Origin: CAYRGG01 sp964423745
GTDB lineage: Bacteria > Pseudomonadota > Gammaproteobacteria > Competibacterales > Competibacteraceae
Direction: 5' to 3'
Assembly: GCA_964423745.1 (NCBI GenBank)
Contig: CAYRGG010000020.1
Span: 1 to 64,000 of the forward strand
DNA length: 64,000 bases
Within the stretch, counting starts at the first letter, position 1, and each line of letters starts with the position of its first letter. Positions 26,653-35,669 of this stretch are shown one piece after another. Under the pieces are notes generated by a model that saw only the letters and a program-made list of their open reading frames with translations, had not been told where the DNA came from and ran no database searches. The position numbers and the translations under genes are program-made.

Positions 26653-28704
26653 TTAACTATCCTGGATTGGCTGCCAACGGCTAGCCAAGTCTTGAGCGCG
26701 AGAAATTTCCTTACTGCTCATTTGTCGCGCAATTCTATTGAGAGGATCTGTAGCCCTACCGTAGCCTGTCGAAGCTGCCAAATTTAGCCACATATGCGCC
26801 CTCACATAATCCTTAATGACACCCCGACCATTAGCATACATGATGCCTAGACTAAATTTAGCTAATGACAAATCTTGATTAGCCGCCCGGTGAAACCAGC
26901 GAAAGGCTTGGCCGTCGTCTTGTTCAATCCCGTGTCCCAGGGCATAACCAATCCCCAACAACAATTCGGCTAGAGATAAACCTTGCTCAGCCGCCTGGCG
27001 ATACCAGGCGATAGCCTGGGCGCTGTCTTGAGCAACGCCTCGACCGTCCGCATACATAATGCCTAAGTTAAGTTGCGCCATGGGCAAACCCTTTTCGGCA
27101 GCCTGCCGATACCATTGCGCCGCTAGCTTGTCATTACGGGCTACACCTTGACCTTTAGCATACATAATCCCTACATTAAATTGCGCTTTTGGGTGATTGT
27201 TTGAGGCCGCTTTGCGATACCAGGCCAGGGCTTTTTGGTAGTCCTGTAAAGTGCCTTGACCATAGGCATACATCTCGCCTAGTTGAAATTGCGATTCCCT
27301 ATGGCCTTGATCAGCGGCTTTACGATACCAGTTAAGGGCTTCTCTATCGTTTTGCGCTATCCCCAGACCCGCGGCATAGCGGGTGGCCAATTCATACTGA
27401 GCGTCCTGATGGCCTTGCTCAGCCGCAGCTTGGTACCAGTACGTCGCTTGCTCTTCATCCCGGACCACGCCTAACCCTTTGCCATATAAATTTGCCAGTT
27501 GATACTGCCCTTCAGGTAAACCACCTTCTGCAGCTCGTCGATACCAGCTAAAAGCCGTTTCCGCATCAACGGCGACGCCGATACCGTGGAGGTAATGTTG
27601 ACCCAGTTGAACCTGGGCTTTATGAGACCCCTGCGCAGCCGCCTGCCGATACCATTTGAAGGCTTGTGATTGGTTTACGGATACGCCGCGCCCTGTTGTA
27701 TATAAACTGGCCAAGTTGAATTGTGCTTGAGGATCTCCCTGCTCGGCAGCCTTACGATACCACTGAACCGCTTGCGCATCGTCTTTAGGTACGCCACGAC
27801 CCGCGGCATACATCATCGCCAAATTATTTTGCGCTAACGCTAAACCCTGTTGAGCTGCCTGCCGATACCATTTCACGGCTTCCCGGTCGTCCTGACCAAC
27901 GCCACGCCCAGAGGCGTAACGCACACCTAAATTATTTTGCGCCTCCACATGACCCTGTTGCGCCGCTTTACGGTACCATTTGACGGCTTCCCGATCGTTC
28001 TGACCAACACCCTGACCCGCCGCGTATAAAGCGGCTAAGCTAAATTGCGCTTCAGCATTTCCCTGCATGGCTGCTTGGGAATACCATTGCAAAGCGCTGC
28101 GATCACTTTTTGAGAAACCGCGACCGGCTATAAAAAAATGCCCTAGCGCCAATTGCGCGGGCGCATGTCCCTGCTGAGCAGCCTGCAGATACCACTTGGC
28201 CGCTTCTTTATCATCCTGGGCTACCCCATAACCTTCAGCATAGCGGTTCGCTAAATCGAATTGCGCGTCAACATTGCCTCTTTCGGCAGCCTCACGCAGC
28301 CACTCTATGGCCTTACGTTCGCTCTTTACGCCGCTACGTCCAGTGGCGTACATAACGCCCAGCTGAAATTGCGCATCGGCATTGCCTTGGTCGGCTGCTT
28401 TTTGAAACCAAGCCATGGCGGAGGCGTCGCTTTGCGCCACACCCTGACCTTGTAGGTACATAATGCCCAATTTATATTGGGCGCTGGGTACGCCTCGCTC
28501 GGCCCATTTCATATACTCGTTAAAGGCGGTTACGTAATCGCCGTTGCGATAGGCAAGCTCTGCCATATTAGACGTGGCTGGAGGGTCACCGTAATGCCAC
28601 ACACCGTTTTCGTCTTGCCATTTATTAAATCTAGCGGCCTGGAGGCTCGTGGCGCATAGCAGCAAAGAAAGGGCGAAGGCTATATACTTCATTGCATGTT
28701 TCAT
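26653..28704 (-). CDS. Exported Sel1-repeat protein with DUF4124 N-terminus
   Basis: 683 aa. Signal peptide (about 1-23, ending SLQA-A), then a DUF4124-like strand pair KWQDENGVWHYGDPP (about 28-42), then sixteen consecutive 36-residue Sel1 repeats from about residue 71 to 655, with pattern AQ-LG-MYA-GRGV-DD-A-WYR-AAEQG. Sel1 solenoids are protein-interaction scaffolds; this one should act in the periplasm or envelope. The repeats are visibly alike at DNA level and may recombine. ATG 28704 follows AGGAG, which is preceded by a hairpin (28716-28742). Converges with the aldehyde dehydrogenase gene. Partner unknown. Confidence 0.88.
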   Translation of the reverse strand: MKHAMKYIAFALSLLLCATSLQAARFNKWQDENGVWHYGDPPATSNMAELAYRNGDYVTAFNEYMKWAERGVPSAQYKLGIMYLQGQGVAQSDASAMAWFQKAADQGNADAQFQLGVMYATGRSGVKSERKAIEWLREAAERGNVDAQFDLANRYAEGYGVAQDDKEAAKWYLQAAQQGHAPAQLALGHFFIAGRGFSKSDRSALQWYSQAAMQGNAEAQFSLAALYAAGQGVGQNDREAVKWYRKAAQQGHVEAQNNLGVRYASGRGVGQDDREAVKWYRQAAQQGLALAQNNLAMMYAAGRGVPKDDAQAVQWYRKAAEQGDPQAQFNLASLYTTGRGVSVNQSQAFKWYRQAAAQGSHKAQVQLGQHYLHGIGVAVDAETAFSWYRRAAEGGLPEGQYQLANLYGKGLGVVRDEEQATYWYQAAAEQGHQDAQYELATRYAAGLGIAQNDREALNWYRKAADQGHRESQFQLGEMYAYGQGTLQDYQKALAWYRKAASNNHPKAQFNVGIMYAKGQGVARNDKLAAQWYRQAAEKGLPMAQLNLGIMYADGRGVAQDSAQAIAWYRQAAEQGLSLAELLLGIGYALGHGIEQDDGQAFRWFHRAANQDLSLAKFSLGIMYANGRGVIKDYVRAHMWLNLAASTGYGRATDPLNRIARQMSSKEISRAQDLASRWQPIQDS

Positions 28705-28715
28705 GGATAACTCCT

Positions 28716-28742
28716 ACTGGGTTAGTTTTTCTACAACCCAGT
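28716..28742 (-). promoter_or_regulatory. Leader hairpin next to the Sel1-gene ribosome site
   Basis: Arms ACTGGGTT (28716-28723) and AACCCAGT (28735-28742) are perfect complements with an 11-nt loop. In the minus-strand transcript the hairpin ends one base before the AGGAG ribosome site of the Sel1 gene, so it could modulate translation. On the plus strand a GCTTTTT tract follows it, so it could also act as a terminator for antisense transcription. Confidence 0.4.
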
Positions 28743-28887
28743 GCTTTTTCCTTTAATGGAATTTTAGCCTACTCCCTGTCATCGTTCTTTAACTTGTATG
28801 TTTCTCCAAAAAAAATTTTGCATATTTTATGCCGTTTTTTTTCCTTGCGCCAGCAAGGATAGTCTTAACGTATGCATAAGTCCTAAT

Positions 28888-29301
28888 TTAAACCGGTTCA
28901 AGCCAGTTTTCTAAATCGAGTCCAGGGACACGAGAGAACTCTGCCATATTGTTCGTCACCAACGTGGCTGCTAGGGCTTTTGCCTGGGCCGCAATTAACG
29001 TATCGAGAGGACCGATAGGTTTACCCATTGCCCTTAAATGGGCACGAATAACGCCATAGGTTGAAGCGGCATATTCGTCAAAAGGTATTACCTCGAACTG
29101 AGCCATGAAGAGTTCGAGTTTGTGCAAGTTCGCCTCACGGCGTCGGCTTGCAGCGATGCCATAGCGTAATTCTGCTAAGCTGATGGCGGAAATAAGAACC
29201 TCACCGTAGCTTAGGCCATTCATGCGTTTTAAAATATTTTTATAAGTAAGCCGACGATTTAAAAGGTAGATACAGATATCGGTGTCGAACATATAACGCA
29301 T
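28888..29301 (-). CDS. vapC: VapC-type PIN-domain toxin
   Basis: A 137-aa PIN-domain endoribonuclease, the toxin of a type II pair. The acidic site is seen as MFDTDICIYLLNRR (first Asp pair), LAELRYGIAASRR (central Glu) and GPLDTLIAAQAKA with TNNMAEFSRVPGL (C-terminal Asp and Asn). Family members cut tRNA or rRNA. It starts on the last base of the antitoxin stop (TAATG), the usual coupled VapB-then-VapC order. Confidence 0.92.
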   Translation of the reverse strand: MRYMFDTDICIYLLNRRLTYKNILKRMNGLSYGEVLISAISLAELRYGIAASRRREANLHKLELFMAQFEVIPFDEYAASTYGVIRAHLRAMGKPIGPLDTLIAAQAKALAATLVTNNMAEFSRVPGLDLENWLEPV

Positions 29302-29528
29302 TAAGTAAAATCGCGTTCTTGTTGGACGTTGAGCTGCTCTCGTTCAATTTCTAACGGGCCAATCTCCCCAAGAAGCGCTGCTAGATCATCAGCACAGTAG
29401 CGCTTAGGTATCAGCAGCACAGCGCTTCCCACCTTCTTAATAATTACTTCATCGTCATCGAAACGATAGTCTTTGGGTAAGCGAACAGCTTGGCTGTTAC
29501 CGTTAGTAAAAATACGTGCTGTTTGCAT
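29301..29528 (-). CDS. vapB: VapB-type antitoxin (AbrB/MazE-like swapped-hairpin domain)
   Basis: A 75-aa antitoxin. The DNA-binding half is QTARIFTNGNSQAVRLPKDY, the classic VapB/VagC start, followed by FDDDEVIIKKVGSAVLLIPK. The acidic C-terminal tail would bind the VapC groove. ATG 29528 is chosen over the longer TTG frame (29549) because it begins at the conserved strand. The palindrome GTATATAC (29564-29571) just upstream may be the autoregulatory operator. Confidence 0.9.
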   Translation of the reverse strand: MQTARIFTNGNSQAVRLPKDYRFDDDEVIIKKVGSAVLLIPKRYCADDLAALLGEIGPLEIEREQLNVQQERDFT

Positions 29529-29708
29529 ATCGGTTTCTCTAAATTGCAATGTACACTGTTAGTATATACATAAAGAAAGGTTACGCCACAATCAGCAGAT
29601 AAAAATTATTTTGAGAAAGATAAGGATGTACAGGGTTTGCTCTAAACATTTTTTTCCATGCCGCGACTGCTTGAAACTTTTAATTCATTTGGTGCTACAA
29701 TCGCGCCG

Positions 29709-29732
29709 TCTGATCGGGACTAAGTGATCAGA
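29709..29732. promoter_or_regulatory. Inverted repeat in promoter of the frameshifted secreted-protein gene
   Basis: TCTGATC (29709-29715) and GATCAGA (29726-29732) are perfect complements 10 nt apart. It lies downstream of a possible sigma-70 site (TTGAAA near 29668, TACAAT near 29694) and 38 bp before the start codon. Operator or leader hairpin, unproven. Confidence 0.3.
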
Positions 29733-29770
29733 CTTAACCACAGTGAGAAAAATACTCTAGGAGATAGTAA

Positions 29771-30201
29771 ATGTATAAGATCGGAGCATTGCTAGGTTGT
29801 GTTGTTTTCAGCATCACAAGCATGGCGCAGGAGGTGGAGTTACCAGCAGCAAACCTTAAAATGAATGTGAAAATACTTTATGGCTGCAATGATAACGATG
29901 TTTGTATCAGAATACCTGGTGGCCAGGTGGGAAACCTCACTGGATTGGTAAATGGAACCTCCCATAAGGTATGGATACTGCCGCAACCAACAGAAGTTGA
30001 GCTTAGTAATATTGAAAAAAACTTTTTTGTACGGCTAGCAGCGGTGGCGCTAATGGAATATTAAAGGTTTTTGCTAATAGATTTCCTGCAAAAGCGCACA
30101 AGGCGGGTGGTGGTATTTTTGCCATCAGCGGCAAACCAGCAAAGCTGATTTGCACAGGCACAGATATAGACGGGAACGATTTTAATATCTTAGTGAAATA
30201 A
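29771..30201 (+). pseudogene. Secreted protein gene with a -1 frameshift
   Basis: ATG 29771 behind AGGAGA opens a frame with signal peptide MYKIGALLGCVVFSITSMAQ and stops at 30064 after 97 aa. Its last stretch (VRLAAVALMEY) is out of character. From about 30020 the -1 frame continues as TASSGGANGILKVFANRFP, then AGGGIFAISGKPAKLICTGT and ends FNILVK at 30201, giving a single product of about 143 aa. The shift falls at GAAAAAAACTTTTTTG (30013-30028), which contains A AAA AAC in frame, a known slippery heptamer, next to a T6 run. Most likely an indel, in biology or in assembly, since the scaffold gap is 30 bp away. Function unknown; the mature protein has two Cys near C-NDNDVC. Confidence 0.6.
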
Positions 30202-30221
30202 CCTATAACCATTGCCCATCG

Positions 30222-30264
30222 AAGCGCCGACANNNNNNNNNNCTTTTGCTGTCGGCGCTTTTAA
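30222..30264 (+). terminator. Rho-independent terminator interrupted by the scaffold gap
   Basis: Arms AAGCGCCGACA (30222-30232) and TGTCGGCGCTT (30250-30260) are perfect complements, followed by TTTAA. The ten Ns (30233-30242) lie in the loop. It ends the transcript of the secreted-protein gene ending at 30201. Confidence 0.7.
30233..30242. other. Assembly gap (10 N)
   Basis: Ten ambiguous bases. Since they fall inside the loop of a hairpin whose two arms both survive, the true missing sequence is probably only a few bases and no gene is hidden here. Confidence 0.95.
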
Positions 30265-30399
30265 CGTAGCATTTAGCTCTATCGAAACTTGCATCACACC
30301 CCTCTTATCGACTTCAAAATTTCTGCATCTTCCCACTCCTTTTCACCCCACACCTGTAGTAAAGTCTTTACTTTCGGGGTTACCGCTAACTTTTTAAAA

Positions 30400-31368
30400 A
30401 TGCATTATCACCGTTTAAGTCGTTGTTTTAGATATTGTCTCTGCATTGGCATGGTTTGCACAGCGTCTTTAGCGTTGGCTCAGGATTATGCAGATAAAAA
30501 AATTCTCTTTATAGATTCCTATCACATGGGCTTTCCTGCCAGTCGTGAGATGCGTATTGGCATAAAAAAAGTACTGAAGAAAACCCAGGTAGAACTGCAT
30601 GTCTTTGAAATGGACACAAAACGCAATCCTGAAGAGGCATTTATCAGAAAAGCCGCCTTAAAAGCAAAACAGTTTGTAGCGCGTTTGCAACCCGACGTGG
30701 TGATTGTCGGCGACGATAACGCCGCAAAGTTCCTGTTGAAGCCTTATTACAAAGATGCGGATTTACCCTTTGTCTTCTGTGGCATCAATTGGGATGCCTC
30801 TATTTACGGGTTGCCCTACAAAAACACCACCGGCATGATTGAAGTTGCCTTGGTTTCGGAGATCTATCGACATCTTAAAAAGTATGCCCAGGGCGAGCGG
30901 GTGGGGTTTTTAGGTGGGGACCGTTTCTCGGAGCATAAAAACCGTCGGTATTACCAGCAGCGCTTCGATATACCCTTTGCAAAAACCTACTTTGCCAAAA
31001 CATTTTCTCAATGGAAAACCTATTTTTTAAAACTTCAGAATGAAGTGGATATGGCACTGTTGACGACCCACATGGGCATTCCCGATTGGAATGATGAGCA
31101 AGCTCGCGCCTTTGTCGAAAAAAATGTTGCTATTCCTATTGGTACAGAGCACGAATGGGAGATGCCCTTTGCATTGATTGGCGTTACCAAAGATTTCGAA
31201 GAAATGGGTATTTGGGCGGCGCAAACCGCGCTCAGTATCTTAGATGGCACACCGCCTAGTCACATACCTATATCCGCCAATAAAAAAGGGCATCTTTATT
31301 TTAATCTCAGACTAGCCAAAAAATTAGGTATTAAAAAAACTCCACCCTTAGCGATACTGGTCAAATAA
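30400..31368 (+). CDS. Periplasmic ABC-type substrate-binding protein (PF04392-like), sensor partner candidate
   Basis: 322 aa with a signal peptide (about 1-28, ending SLALA-Q). The mature part, DKKILFIDSYHMGFPASREM, ... VVIVGDDNAAKFLLKPYY, LPFVFCGINWDASIYGLPY and a closing HLYFNLRLAKKLGI, resembles the ABC_sub_bind (PF04392/COG2984-like) type I binding-protein fold. No permease or ATPase gene is adjacent; instead a hybrid histidine kinase starts 53 bp downstream, as in TorT-TorS or LuxP-LuxQ pairs, so it more likely presents a ligand to that kinase than feeds a transporter. The frame opens at 30289, but ATG 30400 gives a proper signal peptide. Ligand unknown. Confidence 0.75.
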   Translation: MHYHRLSRCFRYCLCIGMVCTASLALAQDYADKKILFIDSYHMGFPASREMRIGIKKVLKKTQVELHVFEMDTKRNPEEAFIRKAALKAKQFVARLQPDVVIVGDDNAAKFLLKPYYKDADLPFVFCGINWDASIYGLPYKNTTGMIEVALVSEIYRHLKKYAQGERVGFLGGDRFSEHKNRRYYQQRFDIPFAKTYFAKTFSQWKTYFLKLQNEVDMALLTTHMGIPDWNDEQARAFVEKNVAIPIGTEHEWEMPFALIGVTKDFEEMGIWAAQTALSILDGTPPSHIPISANKKGHLYFNLRLAKKLGIKKTPPLAILVK

Positions 31369-31421
31369 TTCGATCAAATGCTGCTGTAGCGTAAAGCAAT
31401 GATGATTATACGACTAAAACC

Positions 31422-34400
31422 ATGAGCGCAACTCTTCGCCAGTCGCTGTTGCGTCGTACCCTATTCTATACAGCCCTCGGCTTAGGCGCCGTTATTCTGC
31501 TAGCAACTTTATTTAACTACTGGAACGTATCCCGCTCTCTGCGCAGTCAAGCATTAACGCAATTAAAAGTCTATATAGAGGAACGCGGTAGACGTGAAAG
31601 TCAACTTTTTCTGCTGGCGGAAGATTATCTGCAGGAATTTACACAGACCTGGAAAGAACGTCTCTCCCCTGTTAAAAAATCTGCTGTTACAGAACGTTTT
31701 GCAGAACTCTTTGAGCAGCGCGAAGACGGCACCCACCGACTGCGAGCGGAATATTTTCAACGCTATGGCATTTCCGGCATTATCACCAAACAGGCGCAAA
31801 TCAATGACGGTTTGAAACATCGCTTAGTGACCGGGTTTGACCTGTTGCGTCAATATGGACCCGCCTGGCGCAGCCGGTTCGAGAATCTCTATCTCGCGTT
31901 TTCCCATAGAGCCATGTTGATGTATTGGCCAAAGAATCGCTGGGGTTTGGATATCGATTCCTGGGAGATGAGTGGCAAATTGACCACCAATACCCAGATC
32001 ATAGACACGCCATCCGAGCAAGATCAAATCTCTGTGCAGTGGTCTAACCTTTATTTTGATTATGGGGCCAATGATTGGATGCTCTCCGCCAGTCTCCCGC
32101 TAGTAGGGCAAAATCACCAGGATCTTATTGCTCTAGATATACCTTTGAACACATTATTTGAACGCACTCTCCATCAGGGACTGGAGGGGACCTACAACAT
32201 GATTATCCGCCAAAACGGGGATCTTATTGCGCATCCGCATTTTATGGACGCCATCTTGGCAAGCGGCGGTGATTTGTCCCTTGCCCAGGTTGATGATACT
32301 GAGTTGAAGGGTCTTTATGGACTATTAAAACAACGCTGGCACGTCTCCCCTATCGTCGACTTTCCACAACAGCGGGAATATTTGGCTGTGGCGAAATTGT
32401 CCGGTCCAGCCTGGTATCTAGTGACAGTCTTTCCCTATGCATTGATCAATAACCAAGCGGCGATCACTGCCCAGCAAACTTTACTGCTTTACGGTTTAGC
32501 CCTCGCGGTGGCCCTGATGTTGCTGTATGGGGTGCTGAAACGTCTCATCGCACGTCCTTTAAAACTATTAACAGCAGCCACCGAACGCTTAGCCGAAGGC
32601 GATTTATCGACCCGGGTTGCATTGCATACTCACGATGAGGCCGGACGACTGGCCACAGCCTTTAATACCATGGCGTCGCGACTACAAGAAGCATTAGTTT
32701 CTAGGGACCGATTGCATGAGGCCCAGGAGAAGTTACGGGAAAGCGAACGTCGTTTCGCCGCGTTATTCACCTATGCGCCTGCGGCGATCACATTATTGGA
32801 TGTCGATCAAGGCCGGTGGGTGGACGTTAATGAAAACACTGAGCAGTTGTACGGTTACAGCCGGGAAGAACTCCTCCGCATGCATCCTGCCGATGTCAGC
32901 CCGCAACGGCAACCGGACGGTCGTCTGTCGAGTGTTGCCGCAAAAAACAAACTTCAAGAAGCATTAGCGGGTGGCCATCCGAAGTTTGAGTGGTTGCACT
33001 TTCATCGGTCGGGCCACGAACTCTTTTGCGAAGTGCGGTTAAGCCGTTATCCCAGCGAAGATCGCAATCTCATTTTAGGCAGCATCATTGATATCACTGG
33101 GCGTAAACAGGCACAGGAAGAACTTCATCAGGCGAAAGAAGCAGCCGAAGCCGCCAATCGCGCCAAGAGTACCTTTCTCGCCAACATGAGCCATGAACTG
33201 AGAACACCTTTAAATGCGATTTTAGGCTTTACCCGTTTAACCCTGCGAGATACTAACTTGAAACCTGAGCAGCAGGAAAATCTTGGATTAGTCAGACGCA
33301 GCGGCGAGCACTTGCTGGAGCTGATCAACGATGTGCTGGAGATGTCGAAGATTGAAGCCGGCCGCACTGAATTACAAACAACACCTTTTGATCTGTGTGA
33401 TCTGTTGCATACATTGATACAGATCATGCAACCCCGCGCCACCGATAAAGGACTTGCGTTGCGGCTAGAAATGACTTCTGATCTACCAGCTTGGGTGGTC
33501 GCTGATGAGCGCAAATTACGTCAAGTATTAATTAATTTACTCAGCAACGCCATTAAGTACACATCCCAAGGCAGCATCTCATTAACCGCTGGGTGTCGGC
33601 GAAGCACCGATGGTTTTCAGCTTGAATTCGTTGTTAACGATACCGGTCGCGGCATTTCTCCTGAAACGCTAGAACACGTATTCGAACCCTTTGCGCAAAG
33701 CAATGCAGATGGCATTACGCAACCTGAAGGCACTGGTCTGGGGTTGTCCATCAGCCGGCAGTTCGTGCGTCTCATGGGGGGTGAAATCCACGTAACGTCA
33801 GAACCCGGCAAAGGTTCATCGTTTCGTTTTTCTATTCAAGCTAAACCGGCCGACGCTGATCAGCCGCAGCAGAAGTGTGCCAAGGGAAACGTCATCGGCC
33901 TTGCAACCAATCAGCAGTCATATCGAATTTTAATCGTCGAAGACAAAGAAGAAAATCGTTTATTGTTGCGTAAACTCATGACAACCATGGGATTCGAAGT
34001 ACGCGAAGCCGTCAACGGCCGCGAAGGGTTAACACTATTTCAGCAGTGGTCGCCCCATCTTATCTGGATGGATATGCGCATGCCGGTGATGGACGGTTAC
34101 GAAGCCACACGCCGGATCAAAGCATCTGATCGTGGCCAATCCACGGTGGTTATTGCATTGACTGCTAGCGCCTTCGAGGAGCAGCAGTCTCTGATATTCG
34201 CGGCAGGTTGCGATGATTTTGTGGGCAAACCGTTTCAAGAGGAAGAAATATGCGAGAAAATGATAAAGCATTTAGGTGTTCGATTCCTCTATGAATCTAC
34301 GGTGGAGGCTTTGACCGCGCCGGATTCGGAGACTAGACCTCTTGTCGTGTCAGCCTTGGCGGGCTTGCCGCTAGATACGCTTACAGCCTTGCAGCATGCT

Positions 34401-34574
34401 GCCGAAGCGGCGGATGGCGAAGAATTGATGGCATTACTGGATAGCTTGCAGGTCGCTCATGAAGAAGTGGCTGCAAGTTTGGAAAGCCTAGTAAGCAATT
34501 TTCAGTTCGACCAAGTGCTGGCGATGCTTAACGCGGCTTACGAATATGGCCATAAAGAAACCAATCTATCGTGA
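31422..34574 (+). CDS. Hybrid sensor histidine kinase (sensor-HAMP-PAS-HisKA-HATPase-REC)
   Basis: 1050-aa inner-membrane kinase. Helix 1 about 16-33, a periplasmic sensor of about 310 residues, helix 2 about 352-372, HAMP (373-425), PAS (about 440-560: ALFTYAPAAITLLDVD). The HisKA H-box is STFLANMSHELRTPLNAIL with His591; the HATPase has LINLLSNAIKYTSQG, VNDTGRGIS and GTGLGLSISRQFV; the REC domain (about 834-955) has WMDMRMPVMDGYEA with Asp884. The C-terminal 85 residues lack a recognisable HPt histidine, so phosphate must leave through another protein. It sits between a binding protein and a REC-kinase whose GTG overlaps its stop (4 bp). Confidence 0.9.
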   Translation: MSATLRQSLLRRTLFYTALGLGAVILLATLFNYWNVSRSLRSQALTQLKVYIEERGRRESQLFLLAEDYLQEFTQTWKERLSPVKKSAVTERFAELFEQREDGTHRLRAEYFQRYGISGIITKQAQINDGLKHRLVTGFDLLRQYGPAWRSRFENLYLAFSHRAMLMYWPKNRWGLDIDSWEMSGKLTTNTQIIDTPSEQDQISVQWSNLYFDYGANDWMLSASLPLVGQNHQDLIALDIPLNTLFERTLHQGLEGTYNMIIRQNGDLIAHPHFMDAILASGGDLSLAQVDDTELKGLYGLLKQRWHVSPIVDFPQQREYLAVAKLSGPAWYLVTVFPYALINNQAAITAQQTLLLYGLALAVALMLLYGVLKRLIARPLKLLTAATERLAEGDLSTRVALHTHDEAGRLATAFNTMASRLQEALVSRDRLHEAQEKLRESERRFAALFTYAPAAITLLDVDQGRWVDVNENTEQLYGYSREELLRMHPADVSPQRQPDGRLSSVAAKNKLQEALAGGHPKFEWLHFHRSGHELFCEVRLSRYPSEDRNLILGSIIDITGRKQAQEELHQAKEAAEAANRAKSTFLANMSHELRTPLNAILGFTRLTLRDTNLKPEQQENLGLVRRSGEHLLELINDVLEMSKIEAGRTELQTTPFDLCDLLHTLIQIMQPRATDKGLALRLEMTSDLPAWVVADERKLRQVLINLLSNAIKYTSQGSISLTAGCRRSTDGFQLEFVVNDTGRGISPETLEHVFEPFAQSNADGITQPEGTGLGLSISRQFVRLMGGEIHVTSEPGKGSSFRFSIQAKPADADQPQQKCAKGNVIGLATNQQSYRILIVEDKEENRLLLRKLMTTMGFEVREAVNGREGLTLFQQWSPHLIWMDMRMPVMDGYEATRRIKASDRGQSTVVIALTASAFEEQQSLIFAAGCDDFVGKPFQEEEICEKMIKHLGVRFLYESTVEALTAPDSETRPLVVSALAGLPLDTLTALQHAAEAADGEELMALLDSLQVAHEEVAASLESLVSNFQFDQVLAMLNAAYEYGHKETNLS

Positions 34575-35662
34575 CTGAAGTAATGGACGAGGAACAGAAA
34601 ACAGCTGACGTTCTGATTGTCGACGATACAGTGGCAAATCTGAAGGTGTTGACTGAACTTCTTAAACGCCACAATTATAAAGTACGCGCTGTACTCAACG
34701 GCCCCATGGCTTTAACAGCGGCTGACACAGCGCCGCCCGAGCTTATTTTGCTGGATATCAAAATGCCGGAGATGGACGGCTATGCGGTTTGCGATCGACT
34801 AAAAAGGACGCAAAAGACCCGCGACATCCCGGTAATTTTTATCAGCGCGCTGGACGATGCCCTGGACAAAGTCAAGGCATTTTCCGTGGGAGGAGTCGAT
34901 TACATCAGCAAACCCTTTCAGGAAGAAGAAGTACTGGCTCGGGTAGAAAATCACTTGAAGATCGCTCGCTTACAGCACACCCTCGAACAACGCAACCAAA
35001 CACTTCAACAAAGCATGGATGCCTTGCAGAAGAAACAAACTGAAGTGCTGGAATTGCAGCGCCAGCAAGTGCTGGGCGAGGAACGCGAACGCATTATGCG
35101 GGACATGCACGACGGCATCGGCGGGATGCTCATCTCCACACTGGCTATGCTAGAGGCTGGCGTTACCGATCATCTCATCATCGATCAAGCCTTACGCGCC
35201 GCCCTAGACGATCTACGGCTTATGATCGATTCCCTCGATCCCTTGCAAGAGGATAATTTAACACTGGCACTGGGCACTTATCGGGCCCGTATTCTGCCCA
35301 GGTTACATGACCAAGGGCTAGTCGTGGATTGGCCGGTCAACGATCTACCGCTGATTCCAGATCTTGGACCCCATAAAGTTTTGCAGGTACTGCGAATCCT
35401 GCAAGAAGCCATTACCAATGTGCTAAAACATGCTAAAGCCACCCAATTAACGGTATGCGCTCAAGCGGTAAGCGAGCCTTCAGCGGGCGTTCTCATTCAG
35501 GTGGAAGATGATGGTCAGGGACTTGGAAATGATTTCCAAATAGGACGCGGTTTAAATAATATGCACCGCAGAGCTGACGGCATAGGCTGTCGATTAGACA
35601 TGGAATCCACCTCGGAAGGAACGCGGGTGAGCGTGTTTCTGCTCACTGATCCAGGAAAATAA
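34571..35662 (+). CDS. REC-HisKA_3 response regulator/histidine kinase (NarX-type catalytic core)
   Basis: A 363-aa soluble protein. The N-terminal receiver (about 12-130) has VLIVDDT, ILLDIKMPEMDGYAV (Asp62) and YISKPFQEEE. A coiled coil (about 135-170) leads to a HisKA_3 dimerisation domain with ERERIMRDMHDGIGGML (His180), then an ATPase with EAITNVLKHAKAT, VEDDGQGLG and GRGLNNMHRRADGIG. HisKA_3 kinases normally phosphorylate NarL/FixJ regulators, and one is encoded 2.9 kb downstream (38519). With a REC input it would be a relay between the hybrid kinase and that regulator. GTG 34571 overlaps the preceding stop; ATG 34583 is an alternative. Confidence 0.88.
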   Translation: MTEVMDEEQKTADVLIVDDTVANLKVLTELLKRHNYKVRAVLNGPMALTAADTAPPELILLDIKMPEMDGYAVCDRLKRTQKTRDIPVIFISALDDALDKVKAFSVGGVDYISKPFQEEEVLARVENHLKIARLQHTLEQRNQTLQQSMDALQKKQTEVLELQRQQVLGEERERIMRDMHDGIGGMLISTLAMLEAGVTDHLIIDQALRAALDDLRLMIDSLDPLQEDNLTLALGTYRARILPRLHDQGLVVDWPVNDLPLIPDLGPHKVLQVLRILQEAITNVLKHAKATQLTVCAQAVSEPSAGVLIQVEDDGQGLGNDFQIGRGLNNMHRRADGIGCRLDMESTSEGTRVSVFLLTDPGK

Positions 35663-35669
35663 CGTCAAG

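Noticed and set aside
30212..30397. Open frame crossing the N gap
   Set aside because: It only exists because Ns were translated as X; the sequence is a terminator and leader.
34320..34574. HPt domain at the C-terminus of the hybrid kinase
   Set aside because: Helical and acidic, but no histidine in an HPt-like context.
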